Made by a program: the position numbers and the translations under genes
Notes under the pieces: generated by a model
Told to the model about the DNA's origin: nothing
What the model saw: only the letters and a program-made list of their open reading frames with translations
Database searches by the model: none
Origin: Onchidella celtica
Taxonomy: Eukaryota > Mollusca > Gastropoda > Systellommatophora > Onchidiidae
DNA length: 64,000 nt
Assembly (NCBI GenBank): GCA_963931925.1
Contig: OZ007569.1
Coordinates: forward strand, 3,597,007 to 3,661,006
Direction of reading: 5' to 3'
Part shown: positions 41,848 to 53,600 of the stretch, piece by piece
How positions within the stretch are numbered: position 1 is the stretch's first letter
Layout of the letters: each line of letters begins with the position of its first letter

Positions 41848-44800
41848 ATAATAATAATAATAATAATAAAGTAGATTTATATAGCGCCTTTAGCCATGCC
41901 TCAAGGCGCTTTACAATAACATGATGAAATATATGCACACACACACACGTACACATAAACGGCCAGCTGGCAGACACACACACACACACACTATAGATAT
42001 TGCTCAAATAAATATGTTTTTAACCCCGTCTTGAAAATGGCAGCACTGCCAGCGAATCTCAAAGAGATAGGCAAGGAGTTCCAAATAGTGGGACCAATGT
42101 AACTAAACGACCTTTCTCCAAACCTCTTTAGGTTACATCGTGGGGCTTTCAAAAGCCTAGAGTCCTGTGATGATCTCAGGGCTCTGGCGGGCATATAGGA
42201 AAACAAAACTGCACTTAAATAATTTGGGGTGGAAGATTCAAAGAAATTGAAGCACATTAGTGCAATTTTGTACTCGATACGTGCTTTAACAGGCAACCAA
42301 TGAAGTGTTTTGAGTAACTCTGTGCTACTGTGATATCTTGATTTTCCAAGAACAAGACGAGCTGCACAGTTCTGTGCTCTCTGAAGTTTTGAAATCTTTT
42401 CTTCCTGAAGACCCGCCAGCAGTGAATTACAATAGTCAAGACGTGACAAAACCAAGGATGTTACCAGGGTCTTAATGGCATCTGTGGTTAAAATAGGCTT
42501 CATTCGTGAAATTTTCCTAATCTCAAAAAATATCGATCTAACCAAGCTGTTTAGATGACGCTCCATACTCAATGTACTATCAAGAAGTACGCCCAGGTTT
42601 TTTGCTGGGCTTGAAAATTCAACGAAAGTGTCGTCAAACTGTATGCCTGTGATGTTTGCATCTACCAAAAATTCAGTTTACTGCTAGTGGAGCAAAGAAT
42701 AACCTCGGTTTTATCATTGTTCAATTTCAGTTTGTTATTTTCCATCCACAACTTCACATCTCTACAACAATTTTCAATTTTTGCTACCAAAATTGGCAAG
42801 TCACCAGGATAGGAAGATTTGTACAGCTGTGTGTCATCAGCGTACATATGGTAATCAATATTGTAAGATCTTATTGTTTGGCTCAATGGAAATGTATACA
42901 GCGTGTACAAAATAGGGCCAAGGACTGAACCTTGAGGAACACCAAATCTCAATGGGAACTGGGTGGACAGGTTACCTTGTACGGTGACATACTGTGATCT
43001 TTCTCTCAAATACGATGTGAACCATAATAATGCATTGCCACTGATTCCAAAATTAAAGGATAACCGTTGGAGAAGGACAACATGGTCGATAGTATCGAAA
43101 GCAGAAGACAGATCCAGTAAGGTGAGAATGGTGACTTTACCATCATCACTTGATAGTAAGATGTCATTTACTATTCTCAACAGGGCAGTTTCGGTACTAT
43201 GATTTTCCCGGTAGGCCGATTGGAAAGGCTCAATCAAATCATTCAAGTTAAGATGTTCTTTAAGTTGAGCTAGAACAACTTTTTCGAGGATTTTGGACAG
43301 GAAAGGTAGGTTGGACACAGGGCGATAATTTTTTAGTTCATTTGGGTCCAGACTCTTTTTCTTCAATAAAGGTATTACCAAAGCCTTCTTGAAACATGTG
43401 GGAACTTGCCCTGACTGTAAAGACTGATTGATGATAGATGTTATAGAATCAAGAAGTGTATCGAGACATTGGACTAAAAGAGTGGTGGGGATTGGATCCA
43501 AAGGACATGATTTTGGTGGTGATGACAAAATGAGTTTTTTAATTTCTTCCTTAGTGACTGGTTTAAATTCACCAAGTGTGCTACCAGTATATGCGCAATG
43601 TGATGTAAGAACATTTAAATCAGACTCATCAGCATTTCTATCATGATCTAGTTCACTACGAATTTTATACACTTTGTCAGAGAAAAATTGACCAAATTTA
43701 TCAGGTAACTCTGAGGTGGGAATGTTGTTAGGTAGTACAGGTGTTTTGGACATTCCTTTCATTTCATTAGCAATGGTAAAAATGATCTTAGAGTTTTTAC
43801 AATTTACAATTTTTTCACTGTAAAAAGATTTTCTTTCAGAGTTAATGAGTACTTTCACATTATGGATGTGTTGTTCGTAAATCTGTTTGTGGACAGTTAG
43901 TTTTGTTCTTCTCCACTCTCTTTCTGCTCTCCGCCGTTGTTGTTTCGCCTCCTTAATGCGAAGTGTGTACCATGGGGCAGCTGGACGATGGCTGATGGTC
44001 AGTATCCTCGGAGGGGCGTGCTCATCCAGAGCCTTACTGAGCTGGCTGTTGTAATAGCCTGCTAGGTCCTCATCTTGTGATTCCGACACGTTGGAAAATG
44101 CACTTTTTAGAGTGTCTGTGAAAGATTTCAGATTGATGGATTTGATGTTTCGTGATGTTACTTGTCGTTTTACGGTTTTGAGTTTTGGGAAGTTGAACGA
44201 GAAAGTTATGGGAAAATGATCTGACAACAGTTTGTCCGAGACATTCACGTTGTACACATTGGTGGAGTCTTCCCGTATGATCAGCCAGTCAAGGATGTGG
44301 AGTTTCCTATGGGTCGGTTTGTCTAACGGTTGTTGGAGGTGGTAATTGTTCAGCAATGATGTCATAGACCGAACATAGGTATCTGTTGGTTTATCAAAAT
44401 GAAGGTTGAAGTCACCCAGGAAAACGAGGCTGTCACATTTGTTTGTAAATGTATCGAGAAGGTCAGCAAATTCCTCTACGAAAACTTTGTGTGTACCCGC
44501 ATTCTTCGTTTTAGGTGGTGGATGGTAAATGCAGAGAAAAACGGTGTTAAATGCTGTGACTTTGATACATTCAAATGACAAGAATTCATTGATGTCTTCC
44601 ATTTTTGGCTTAGTACAGTCCCTGTAGATCAAACACACACCGCCACCTTTACTAGTTTGTCTTGAATTTGAATGGATTTCATATCCAGGGGGTCTGAGCT
44701 GTGATGTTACTGCATCATCCCCATCTGGAGGTAGCCATGTTTCTGTGATGAAAACCAAGTCAGCCATGGCTTCACTTATTATGTCACTGATTATTGTTGT

Positions 44801-44882
44801 TTTGTTGCATACTGACTGTGCATTCAAATATAGGATCTTACAGTTTCCATCAGAGTCTTCAGTGAGAACATTGCTTGTATTG
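41848..44882 (-). mobile_element. CR1/L2-group LINE, 5'-truncated, nearly intact ORF2
   Basis: About 3.0 kb inserted between CAATAG and ATCTGCTG of the host pseudogene; the empty site survives in the duplicate at about 41300. The 3' end on the minus strand has the stem-loop GTAAAGCGCC...GGCGCTATATAAAT and then a (TTA)n tail. The element lacks ORF1 and the very start of ORF2. No long target duplication is visible. Confidence 0.9.
41991..44827 (-). pseudogene. LINE ORF2: endonuclease and reverse transcriptase, one frameshift
   Basis: 44827-42662 encodes an APE-type endonuclease (FITETWLPPDGD, LVFLGDFNLHFD, SDHFPI) and a reverse transcriptase (NYRPVSNLPFLSKILEKVV, LLDLSSAFDTIDHVVLL, GVPQGSVLGPILYTLYT, YHMYADDTQLY). 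42668-41991 continues in another phase with LGVLLDSTLSMERH, SRLDYCNSLLAGL, LHWLPVKARIEYKI and a C-terminal WNSLPISLR segment. The two frames meet in a five-T run at about 42665, a single-base break. Otherwise there is no stop in about 945 codons, so the copy is young. The open frame runs up to the 5' truncation. Confidence 0.9.
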
Positions 44883-45535
44883 ATCTGCTGCAGTTGGGTG
44901 GCCGAGAAACACTGATGTTAAATACCTTGTTTTGATTTTCCCATTCATCCAAACATGAATGTGGATGTCCATCTGTTGTTTTTTCCACTTTCTTGTTCAG
45001 CGCCTCATCAAATAAGAGGACAAAGTCTTCACCACGAATGCTTTGTAACAATAATTTAGAAAAGAAGTCTGACAGGCCATGCACAGTCATATAGCGTGCT
45101 TTTGTCTCTCTACTTTTAAAATTCTGGACGATGACACTGTCATTAAACATCCTTCTGAAGAGGTCAGAAGATCCTTCCGAAGATTTGAATGAATAATTAC
45201 TCTTTACCACCTTGAGGGCCCATAAAATTTCAGCTGTGGTGCGCTCCTTGTCGTTGATAACAGTAGTGCTGGATAGTCCAGTTGATGGTTTCAATGACGA
45301 CGACTCATTACTGGTTGAATTTTGAGTCGAAGTCTTACTGTTAACACAGCTTGATGTAGCCTTTTCTTCCTTACCATCCAAATGATTCACAATCTGATTA
45401 TTTGCATATGAGGCAGCCAACTCTCTATGTCTTTTCCCATTGGCATGGGAGGTAATGATGAAATCACCATCGATGCGACACTGAAATTTTTCTGACACAA
45501 TATGCAGTATGCCATGTGAGGGCTTGTGACGAACA

Positions 45536-45940
45536 CAGGGTTCATACTAAGTCTTGAAAACTAATTTTAAGGACTTCCTAAGGACTCACAGTAAACAAAT
45601 TAAGGACCTGTGTGCCCGTGACCACGAAACATTACAACTCTATAACTTTTTTTTTACAAGTGGTGTGCAGCACTCATCGAAACGGAATGTTTCTGTATCC
45701 AGAGTTCAAACCTAGTAAATTCACTTTGAGAGGTTGAGTTATTTCAAAGTAGGGCCTACCAGTTATCCAGTGTGCAATTGGAAGATTTGAATCTCAAATG
45801 TTTCAACTGAAACACACATTTTAAGGATTTTTTCAGGACTTTGGCATCATTTTCAGAATCTAAGGACTTTTTGAGTACTTATTTTTTCTTTTATAAAAAT
45901 TAAGGACTTAAAGGACTTTTAAGGACCAGTGTGAACCCTG
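45536..45940. mobile_element. MITE, GGTTCATAC family, 6-bp target duplication CGAACA
   Basis: 405 bp with ends CAGGGTTCATAC and GTGTGAACCCTG, flanked by exact CGAACA (45530-45535 and 45941-45946). It splits the N-terminal part of the transposase pseudogene. Removing it and one CGAACA rejoins the open stretch coming from the ATG at 46009. Same family as 7504-7895. Confidence 0.93.
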
Positions 45941-46401
45941 CGAACATTTCCTCAACCAGGACCATTCTTGTCCCAACCATAAATTACTAAAACTGCATTT
46001 AACTGGCATTTTGCCTATAAATCACTTCCTTTGCACTGCTCCACAGCTAGATCTATGATCTAGATCCAGGACAAGAATAGGCCATGAAATTCGTCGTCAG
46101 ATAAAAAATCCAATGCAGTGTGCTGTCTCAATAAGGCAGCTCTCAGTAAATAAAACACGTACACAAGGTCCACATGTGAAAGTAACACCACATATCTGAG
46201 GCACTAGTCTTTGTTTAAAACTTTTCAAACAGTATCACCCACAGCAATATCATAGGCAGGGCAGATGAAATGCACTGCACGATCAAGAAATTAATAGGCA
46301 TAAGAAAACAACTCACGTGGTAAATTCAAACACGCATGGACACTGAGTCAGACTGTGACTAACGTCTTTGTTTCTCTTTTTCAAAACATTAAAACTAGTT
46401 A

Positions 46402-46906
46402 GTCCAAACTGCCCCGCTGAAGGGGCGAAATCCCTGAATTTTGTCACCTCTATCTGACACTCAGTACTAAGTCAATGGCAACGCGGTTGACCTCCTTTTC
46501 AAATAAAAACAAAACCAAAAACATTATTTTTGTCTCCCTTGTAAGTTAAGAAAGAATTGACGTCGGATGAAGTTTGATGACCAGAAAAAGTAAAATGAGA
46601 TGCTTGTATTATTATGTTTATATCCATTGAAAAAAATTCAGCGCCGCGCAATGTACACCCCCTTGATATGGAAACAAAGAATTTTTATGCCGTGACTCTA
46701 TAAACTGTTATTTTATGGGCGGTATTAGTTGAACTATCGTGCAGTTTGCAAAAGGTGGCAAATTCGAGGTGTTTTTTCACTTTTGAAAATGCCATAACTT
46801 TTTAAGCCAGAATGATAAGTTTGGTCTGAAAATTCTTAGAAAATCAAGCTCCATCAAATTAGACAATAACTAGTGAGTTATGATGAAAGTAAAAATCAGT
46901 TTGGAC
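46402..46906 (-). mobile_element. mariner-like MITE, short copy
   Basis: 505 bp with TIRs GTCCAAACTG and CAGTTTGGAC and TA on both sides (46400-46401 and 46907-46908), as expected for Tc1/mariner. One end has a hairpin, GCCCCGCTGAAGGGGC, right inside the TIR. It is inverted relative to 32733-33761. No transposase. Confidence 0.8.
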
Positions 46907-46908
46907 TA

Positions 46909-48017
46909 CCTATTAAAACAGCTGTGAGGATACCAGGCAGAAAAGGGCTGCCATCAGGAGTCGGAGAGCAGGATACAGTTTTTTCTTTTTACCAGTCACC
47001 CTTCTGTGGGCTGTTGCGAATGGTTCATATGTGTCTCATCGACTACAATACATTCACAAGCAGTTCAAACACATAATACATGTACTCAAAACAACTACAT
47101 GTAGTCGATCACCACCCACTGTTTTGGCGGATTTGTCAGGCAATCTACATAAGAGCACATCTCATTCATACACACAAAAGAAAAAAAAATAAATTTGGAT
47201 TTCACTTCATTTATCGAAGACAGAATGTCAAGGGCGGTATTAGAGTAAAATTACCAAGACATTTGGTATTGCTTCTCTTTAAGAGATTGAAACTAGTGAC
47301 AGTTGTGATTTTAAGCCAAATGCTTTTTATCCAAAATTCTTAATACGAAATACATTTGTTGGTCACCTGAATTTCAGATTATACAGGTTTCACTGTATTT
47401 CAATTTTTATTCAAAGGAGAGAGTGAGATTTATCAGTGGATGCAACCAAGATGTCAGAGTAATTTATGGTTAAATTCAGCATCAAGTGACATGTGATAGC
47501 AAATTTCTTTTGCTGTCAAATTACCAGCAAGTTTATTGTACATATAATATATTCCATGCCATGGGCAGCGTATTTATTTATTATTATTATTCAGTCTTGC
47601 ATATTTGTTATGTCCGTCCAGCAACGAATGAATAAAATTTACCACCAGATTTGCCAGAAGTTAATTTCAGTTTGTTTTCCATTTCTTAAATTTTTTTGTT
47701 TTTAAACGCATCATGATGCGAACTGAGTTGTGGATTTGCACAGGTGCCCTATAAAAAATTAAATTACAATTGAGAAAGTTGTGTGCATTCATTATCTGTC
47801 TGTGTTGTTCCTACCATGAAAGGAGTATGTGTGATGGACAAGGCAAAGTTAAGAAGGCTTCCTGCACTGATGTGTGATTTTCCATTTTGGGATTGTAATG
47901 TTTTTCAGTCTTAACCCTATTATTTTAATCCTGCTAGCCTGTCAACCCAGAAGACCATGTTGTTTTTTCCCCATAATTTTGAAGAAAACTGCATTTTTTG
48001 CGAAAAAATTTGGAGGG
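46909..48017. other. intergenic, nothing recognised
   Basis: About 1.1 kb of AT-rich DNA between the mariner-like MITE and a SINE fragment. Short frames here lack any support. Confidence 0.5.
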
Positions 48018-48130
48018 GCCATGTGCACGTCGCGCATGTTAAAGATACCTTGGCAGTTGGAAATCGCAAAGAGCAGGCCGAACAGGCCGCTGCCTGGTCA
48101 AAATTGAAATTAAAATTAATAATAGATTAA
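48018..48130 (+). mobile_element. tRNA-headed SINE, copy 3 (5'-truncated)
   Basis: Matches the body of 6821-7229 from CATGTGCACG through TTAAAGATACCTTGGCAG and ACAGGCCGCTGCC to an A-rich stretch. Head and distal tail are missing. Confidence 0.7.
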
Positions 48131-48349
48131 AATTTATCCCTATCACCCCCCATATCACCAACGAAAATTATTAAATAAATATTAATATATATTCAAATAT
48201 TATAATACTTTAGAATACAAGTTGTGAGTTCTGAACTGCGCCTAACAGGCTACGTTACAATTTGCTCTGAGCCATGAGATAGAGAGAGGTAGAGAGAGAG
48301 AGTTAGAGCAAGAAAAAGAGAGTGAGAGATGCAAATCGAGAGAACAAGA

Positions 48350-48425
48350 CTATCTGTAAAGCGCCTAGAGCGAACTCGTTTGGATTAGGCGCTATATAAA
48401 TGATCTTCATTATTATTCTCCTTAT
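48350..48425 (+). mobile_element. SINE or LINE end with CR1/L2-type tail
   Basis: Reads GTAAAGCGCCTAGAGCG, a short loop, TTAGGCGCTATATAAATGAT and ATTATTATT. It has the same stem-loop and tail as the LINE at 41848-44882, on the opposite strand. A GAGA-rich run (about 48283-48340) precedes it. Confidence 0.65.
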
Positions 48426-48429
48426 GATT

Positions 48430-50506
48430 ATGACATAACTATCAGTGAAACCATTACTTCACAAAAGTTAGGGAGTGAATGACCACTGACCTATTATGTG
48501 CTTATGGGGGCCTCTCAGACCGAATCCCTGATTTTATATAGCATTTTACCATATAACATGTACATGTAATTGGGTCTGAAATGCCCCACATGAATTGGCA
48601 GATTTAGGTTTTCTCTATGAGAACTCTAGGTTTAGCAGATCTCGTAATGAGGAATATGAACCCAGGAGATTAAAAATGTAACACTTGACAAAACACACAA
48701 ATGTTCAGAATTATTTGATCACCAGAGCAAACAGTATGAACCAACCAATCACACTCAACAACTGCCACATGTACAGAATAAAAGTCGGTTTATTTTACAA
48801 ATATTGTCCATAAATAACATAGCCATGATAACAGAAACTAAACCATTCATGTCTAAAATCAATCAATAAACACAAAATACAATCAGAAGGGAAAAAAAAA
48901 GGCAAGACACAACAATCATTATATTGATCATTCCATGACAAGATTGTACTTTCCAGGATGCAACGTATTTTAAGACAAAAACTAAGCAAAACTAACAAAT
49001 TCTCAGTAAATGTAAGATTTTCAACCACTATGGGCCTCTGCCAACTTGGTTTTGATATGAATCCAATCATGGTTGATATCCCTTCTTTAGATTTCTTCAC
49101 ATATTCTAACATAAATTGGCAGCATAACAAGAATCATTGAAGTATGGCTGGAACCTTGGACAAAACACTCATGCGCTATAATCTCAAATCAAACTCTCAT
49201 TTAACTAAATCCATTCACACATAATGCCCAGCACACACAAGCAGAAACTGCAAACTCACAATCAATTACGTACAAGCATTATCAGTATTATATGTACATG
49301 AGGGGTGGGAATCATTCCAAACTTTCTAGAGTTCTGGATTTCAAAAACTTTTTTGTTTCTCGCGTGAATTTCTTCTACATGTACATATATCTCTTTCTCT
49401 TTTCTTCTAATTCATAATTATTTAAATGGGACAGTTTTACATGTACTATTACAGTAATGACTGTTTGGTGTGTTGTCTAATATATATACATCTAAGGTAA
49501 ATTACATACACATGTGTGTTGTGGTTGGTGGTGATGCATAATTGAAAAGTTCAGTAGTTCCAATGTCTGGTAATTTCATAAAGAAAATCATGGTTACAGC
49601 CGCCCTGAGAATGATGACCATGATGAAAGGGGCAACTTCACATAGATGTGAAGTTAATTTGGGCAGCCACCAGAACAATTTAGAAAGGCTACAAGAGACA
49701 ACCAGCAGGCTGTAAAATAGTTTTCTCATTTTGTTTTACAAAATACCAATTACTTTTCATTTGATAATGTTTACCTTCATTTGCTGCAGATGTGAATTAT
49801 CACTACAGTAATAAAATCAAATTTTGGGGTGCAATTATGAAATTCTGGGATCACCGTTCTGCGGAATGATTAAAATTACCGCATTCAGAGATTTAGTAAT
49901 AATAATGCCTGTAGGACAACACTTTGCCATCTTAATACTTCCTTATTCCATCTCCACCTTTACACATTTTGTGAAAACCACTTGTAATCTTTTGTAGTTA
50001 CTTTACAAAGTGTTAGACTTAGAACACATTTTTGACACATTAACATCTACTCCTAGAGATGGAAATACCATCACAATTTTGTTGGAATGATAGAATACAC
50101 ATTGTTATGCCATATATATAAAGGCCTTATCTCAATTTTTTTTTTTAGTGGAAATAGAATAAAGCAGTACTGGAGTGACCATTTCTTACCTGTGCAATTA
50201 ATGATGAATCACTCACTGGATATTGCACAAAAAATAAAGCATTTACTCTGTTTCCACAACTGACGATCTGTCTGATCCATTCAAGCTTATTTTCCTCACA
50301 CAGGCAAGCAACAAATATTTCTCCACATGCAATGGCTCTTTCTCAAAAGCAAATCTCATGATAATAATTATTCCCTCATGGCGTTAAAAGATTTCCAAGC
50401 TCAACAAATCAAAACACACTTTCTCTACTTCACCAATGGAATATGACAACTGCACTTTAGGTAACTTTACAAAAATGATATCTGAGCTTCCAAATACACT
50501 TAAACA
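48430..50506 (-). other. CLSPN: probable CLSPN 3' untranslated region and flank
   Basis: No recognisable genes or repeats in about 2 kb after the CLSPN stop. An AATAAA on the minus strand (48789-48794) is a possible polyadenylation signal, which would give a 1.7-kb 3' UTR. Weak evidence. Confidence 0.35.
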
Positions 50507-50662
50507 CTACTTGTCTTCCAGTAAATTAAATATACTATTTTGTCGTTTAATGTGGGGGCGGGTGGGCGTGGCAAAACTTGAGACCGGAACTATCTTGGGT
50601 TTCTTGGTGACCTGACCACTGTGACCTGCACTGTGAGCTTTGCGTTTTGGTGGTTGCTGAGG
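50507..50662 (-). CDS. CLSPN: CLSPN last coding exon (stop)
   Basis: PQQPPKRKAHSAGHSGQVTK, then KPKIVPVSSFATPTRPHIKR and QNSIFNLLEDK, stop TAG. The acceptor CTTTCATCCCCAG has a good pyrimidine tract and the right phase. Confidence 0.88.
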   Translation of the reverse strand, partial: PQQPPKRKAHSAGHSGQVTKKPKIVPVSSFATPTRPHIKRQNSIFNLLEDK

Positions 50663-53600
50663 CTGGGGATGAAAGTGGAAAAACAACTGTTTGGATTTCA
50701 CAGCGTACAACAGAACTATTTGGTCCATGGATGTTTCTACTTGTAAATAAAAATGTCACACAATGTTTTCTTTTGTAAATTCTCTTTGTAAGACTTCAGA
50801 AGTGCACAAAGAAAGGGTAAATTTCAGATTAATTTAACTTATCCCTGGGCTTGGATACGACAAGTGCAAATGGATAATAATTGTTTTTTAAAATGTTTAC
50901 AAACAAATGTGACTTTTTTTTTCGACAAGTAGGCTTAGTTGTGTAGAAACATTCAAATTGCAATGTGCATGAATGAGACTGAAAAAAGACTAAAGTTTTT
51001 ATCTGACACTTTGAATAAAGTGGGCCCTACTCCAGCATGTACAACGGTATTTTTAGCACTAGAAACTGTCACCTTTCATAACATCAGAATTTAAAATGAA
51101 GAAATGCAGACAAGTTGGAGGAGCTAATGAAATCTTGGAAATTCATCTTAGTTTTCACAGGGCTAAATTCTGCACGTAATATATCTGAACAACTGGCCTC
51201 GTAGATTCATGGATAAGACTGAAGATCATATCGCGGGTATAGAGCAAAATTGTTGTATCTCCAGTGATATGAATAATGGGAGCTTAATCGGATATACCAC
51301 AATATTGGTCTCAATGATCTCATTTTTAAGGCAGATACAACAATACTGCTTCTCTGTAACTTGGAACTGGTTAAAGATAGCAGAATAAAGGAAAAAATTG
51401 CAAGAAGCAGTTTGTCATTATTATAGTATTGCCATTATGAACCCCAATTCATATCACTGGAGATACAACAATTTTGCTCTATACCCACGATATGTGAACG
51501 GTTGTTCCTATGTGACAGCAAGGGAAAGCTGTAACAAATGATTACTTTCTTGTATGATTGTAAAAATCATTGTGATATATGGGCAGTCAGCAAATTAAAG
51601 ATTATGTCTTTAAAAGTGACCATAAACTACTGAAGTAAGAAGACAAAAGGCATTTGTGTTGAAACTGCAATGATAAGTGAATTAGAGAAACTGTTAAAGA
51701 AATAAATTCATATTCCTGGCATTTTTGATAACCGTCCACATGAGGACAAAGTTAAAATATGGCCAGAAATAGAGGGAAAGGTTGTATGCTGCGACATCAA
51801 TGATCAAAGGTTTTCTGCATTTTTAAATTTTTTTTACATAAAGACATCGCAAGCATTTTTTGGTTAAAAGCAGTTGAATAAATTGCTCACAGTTTCCATA
51901 TTCTCATCCTGAGTCTCCTGGCTCTCCACTGTTTGGAAAACAAAATTTCTGGAATTCTTGGCCGATTGTCCTCCTTGAATGCCCTTGGTGACCCGTGCAA
52001 TTTTGACCAGTGTGTCTTTACCACGGGACAGGAAGGATCCTTTCTTCTGCAGCTGGAAAATTGAGAAACAAAAACATACATGTACTTATTGAGAATTCAT
52101 TCTTGCATCAATTTTGTTGTCCATCTCACATATTGGCGTATGAACAGTTTTTTCAGTTCACTGGAGAGTTCAAAGTTTTGGTCTCGTTTGTTAATCTTGT
52201 TAATTAAGGACTTAAGGACTTTTAAGGACCTTTGGAAACATTGTGCAAAACATTATTCTAAGTTCTAGTATGGAAAATTCAAACATAAGAATGCTGCCTG
52301 ACTAGCCACACCAACTACCCCACAGGTTGTATAATATCAAAGATACCGGATACGATAAGATGGGACTGAGGCATATTTTTAGTTCAGGGATTTGACACTG
52401 CCAGTTAGCGGTAAATACATGAAGACATAAATGATAGATAAAAAGAGAAAACATGGAGTTGTGTTCACCATGCTATCATTGTAGGCTTTGATTGAAGTAG
52501 CTTACTTTGTAATCATAACTTCAATTGCTGTTGGCTACTCCCGCCATTTTTTTTCCTTTTTTCTTTTTAGTTGTAACAGCACTGTAACAAGTCATGTTAG
52601 TAATTTATCGTTGTATCAAGCAGGCGAAGAAGATATTGTCCCATACTATCAAACTCTACAGACGTTGATTGTGTCCACAACAACACACCTACCTTTGGCT
52701 TTGGTGGGGGTGGAGGCGGGGGAGGCAACGGTTTCACAATATTAATGTCACTGTCAGATGTTGTTTTGGCCAGAGGAGTGATGGATTCTGGGAAAGAATT
52801 TACAGTGTAAAAATTCACCGAATTAAAATCAGAACATGTCACACATGTATGTAAATACTGTTCTTTGCCTGTCACCTACTGATTCCCTGGCTTTGATACA
52901 GCAGAATCTGACAACTCGTTGGCTGACATTTAAATCTGGCGATGTCAAAATTTTCCATTTGACATTTCTTTCTTTTTTTCTTTTTTTTTTACATAAAATG
53001 AAAGGCCGTAGTCCAATATACATGCTGTAAAAACTGAAGATATGAACAGAAACTGAATTGACATTTTTAATGAAGTCGCCACCCTGCAAAAACCAGGCTG
53101 AGGTAGCCAGTCTTATCCACTGCACACAAAACTACAATATGTAGTTTTTAATATTAACTTTTTGTTGTATCTTTTTGGGGTAAACAAGGATATATATTAA
53201 TGCAAAAACTGCTACCCAAATCCGTGGAATATTCTAATACACTCCATGCAATAAACAGCTGCTATGTAATTAAGCCCTCCTCTACCATGCACTCACCAGA
53301 CATTTCACTGTTTAAGACTTACCTTTTTTCTTGAGAAAGAATTGTCCAAATTTGAGCATTTGACTGTTTTCACTGTCAGCTGTGGGTTCCTGGGAAGAAA
53401 CAGTATCACACAATGTTATCTTGTTCACCACTACTGATACCAACACTTACAGTCACACTGTACATTAAGGCGGGCACTGAGTGGCACGGGGATTCAGTAG
53501 GATCTGTGTATTGCTAACATACCTATCACCAATACACAAGACAGTGTTTAGTTAATCCACAACTGCCCACTACTCACAGGGAATATTATCTAGGTCGCAC

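Larger units (their letters stand above)
40898..45020 (-). repeat. 539-bp tandem duplication within the transposase pseudogene
   Basis: Unit A (40898-41436) recurs as unit B, starting at 41437 at a constant offset of 539. B is interrupted by the LINE and resumes at 44883-45020. A lacks a few bases (near 41072) present in B, and the copies differ at scattered sites. The duplication predates the LINE because the LINE target site is intact in A (near 41300). Confidence 0.88.
38943..46009 (-). pseudogene. decayed hAT-like transposase gene, interrupted by a LINE and a MITE
   Basis: The left end CAGGGTTCATACAAAATCTT (38943) matches the GGTTCATAC MITE family. The minus strand, from ATG at 46009, encodes a WLGQEW...W...HTAYC segment, a zinc-finger-like end DGDFIITSHANGKRH, a Ser-rich linker, a catalytic-like region (LLFDEALNKK; FLGHPTAADLLKHI; LGMDGPNVNFKVF), and the C-terminal dimerisation region ASVERGFSVNKNLVADNQ (about 40080-40130), followed by a charged coiled coil. 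Breaks: MITE at 45536-45940; a one-base shift in the finger near 45500; LINE at 41848-44882; a 539-bp tandem duplication; a shift in a CTGT run near 40233; and stops near 40910. The right end was not found. Family call rests on the VERGFS motif and the ends. Confidence 0.7.

Noticed and set aside
39677..45498. Domesticated host gene derived from a hAT transposase
   Set aside because: Several frame breaks, a tandem duplication and two mobile-element insertions show decay rather than selection.
48795..49130. 111-codon minus-strand frame
   Set aside because: No recognisable motif; it falls in the likely 3' UTR of CLSPN and has low-complexity composition.
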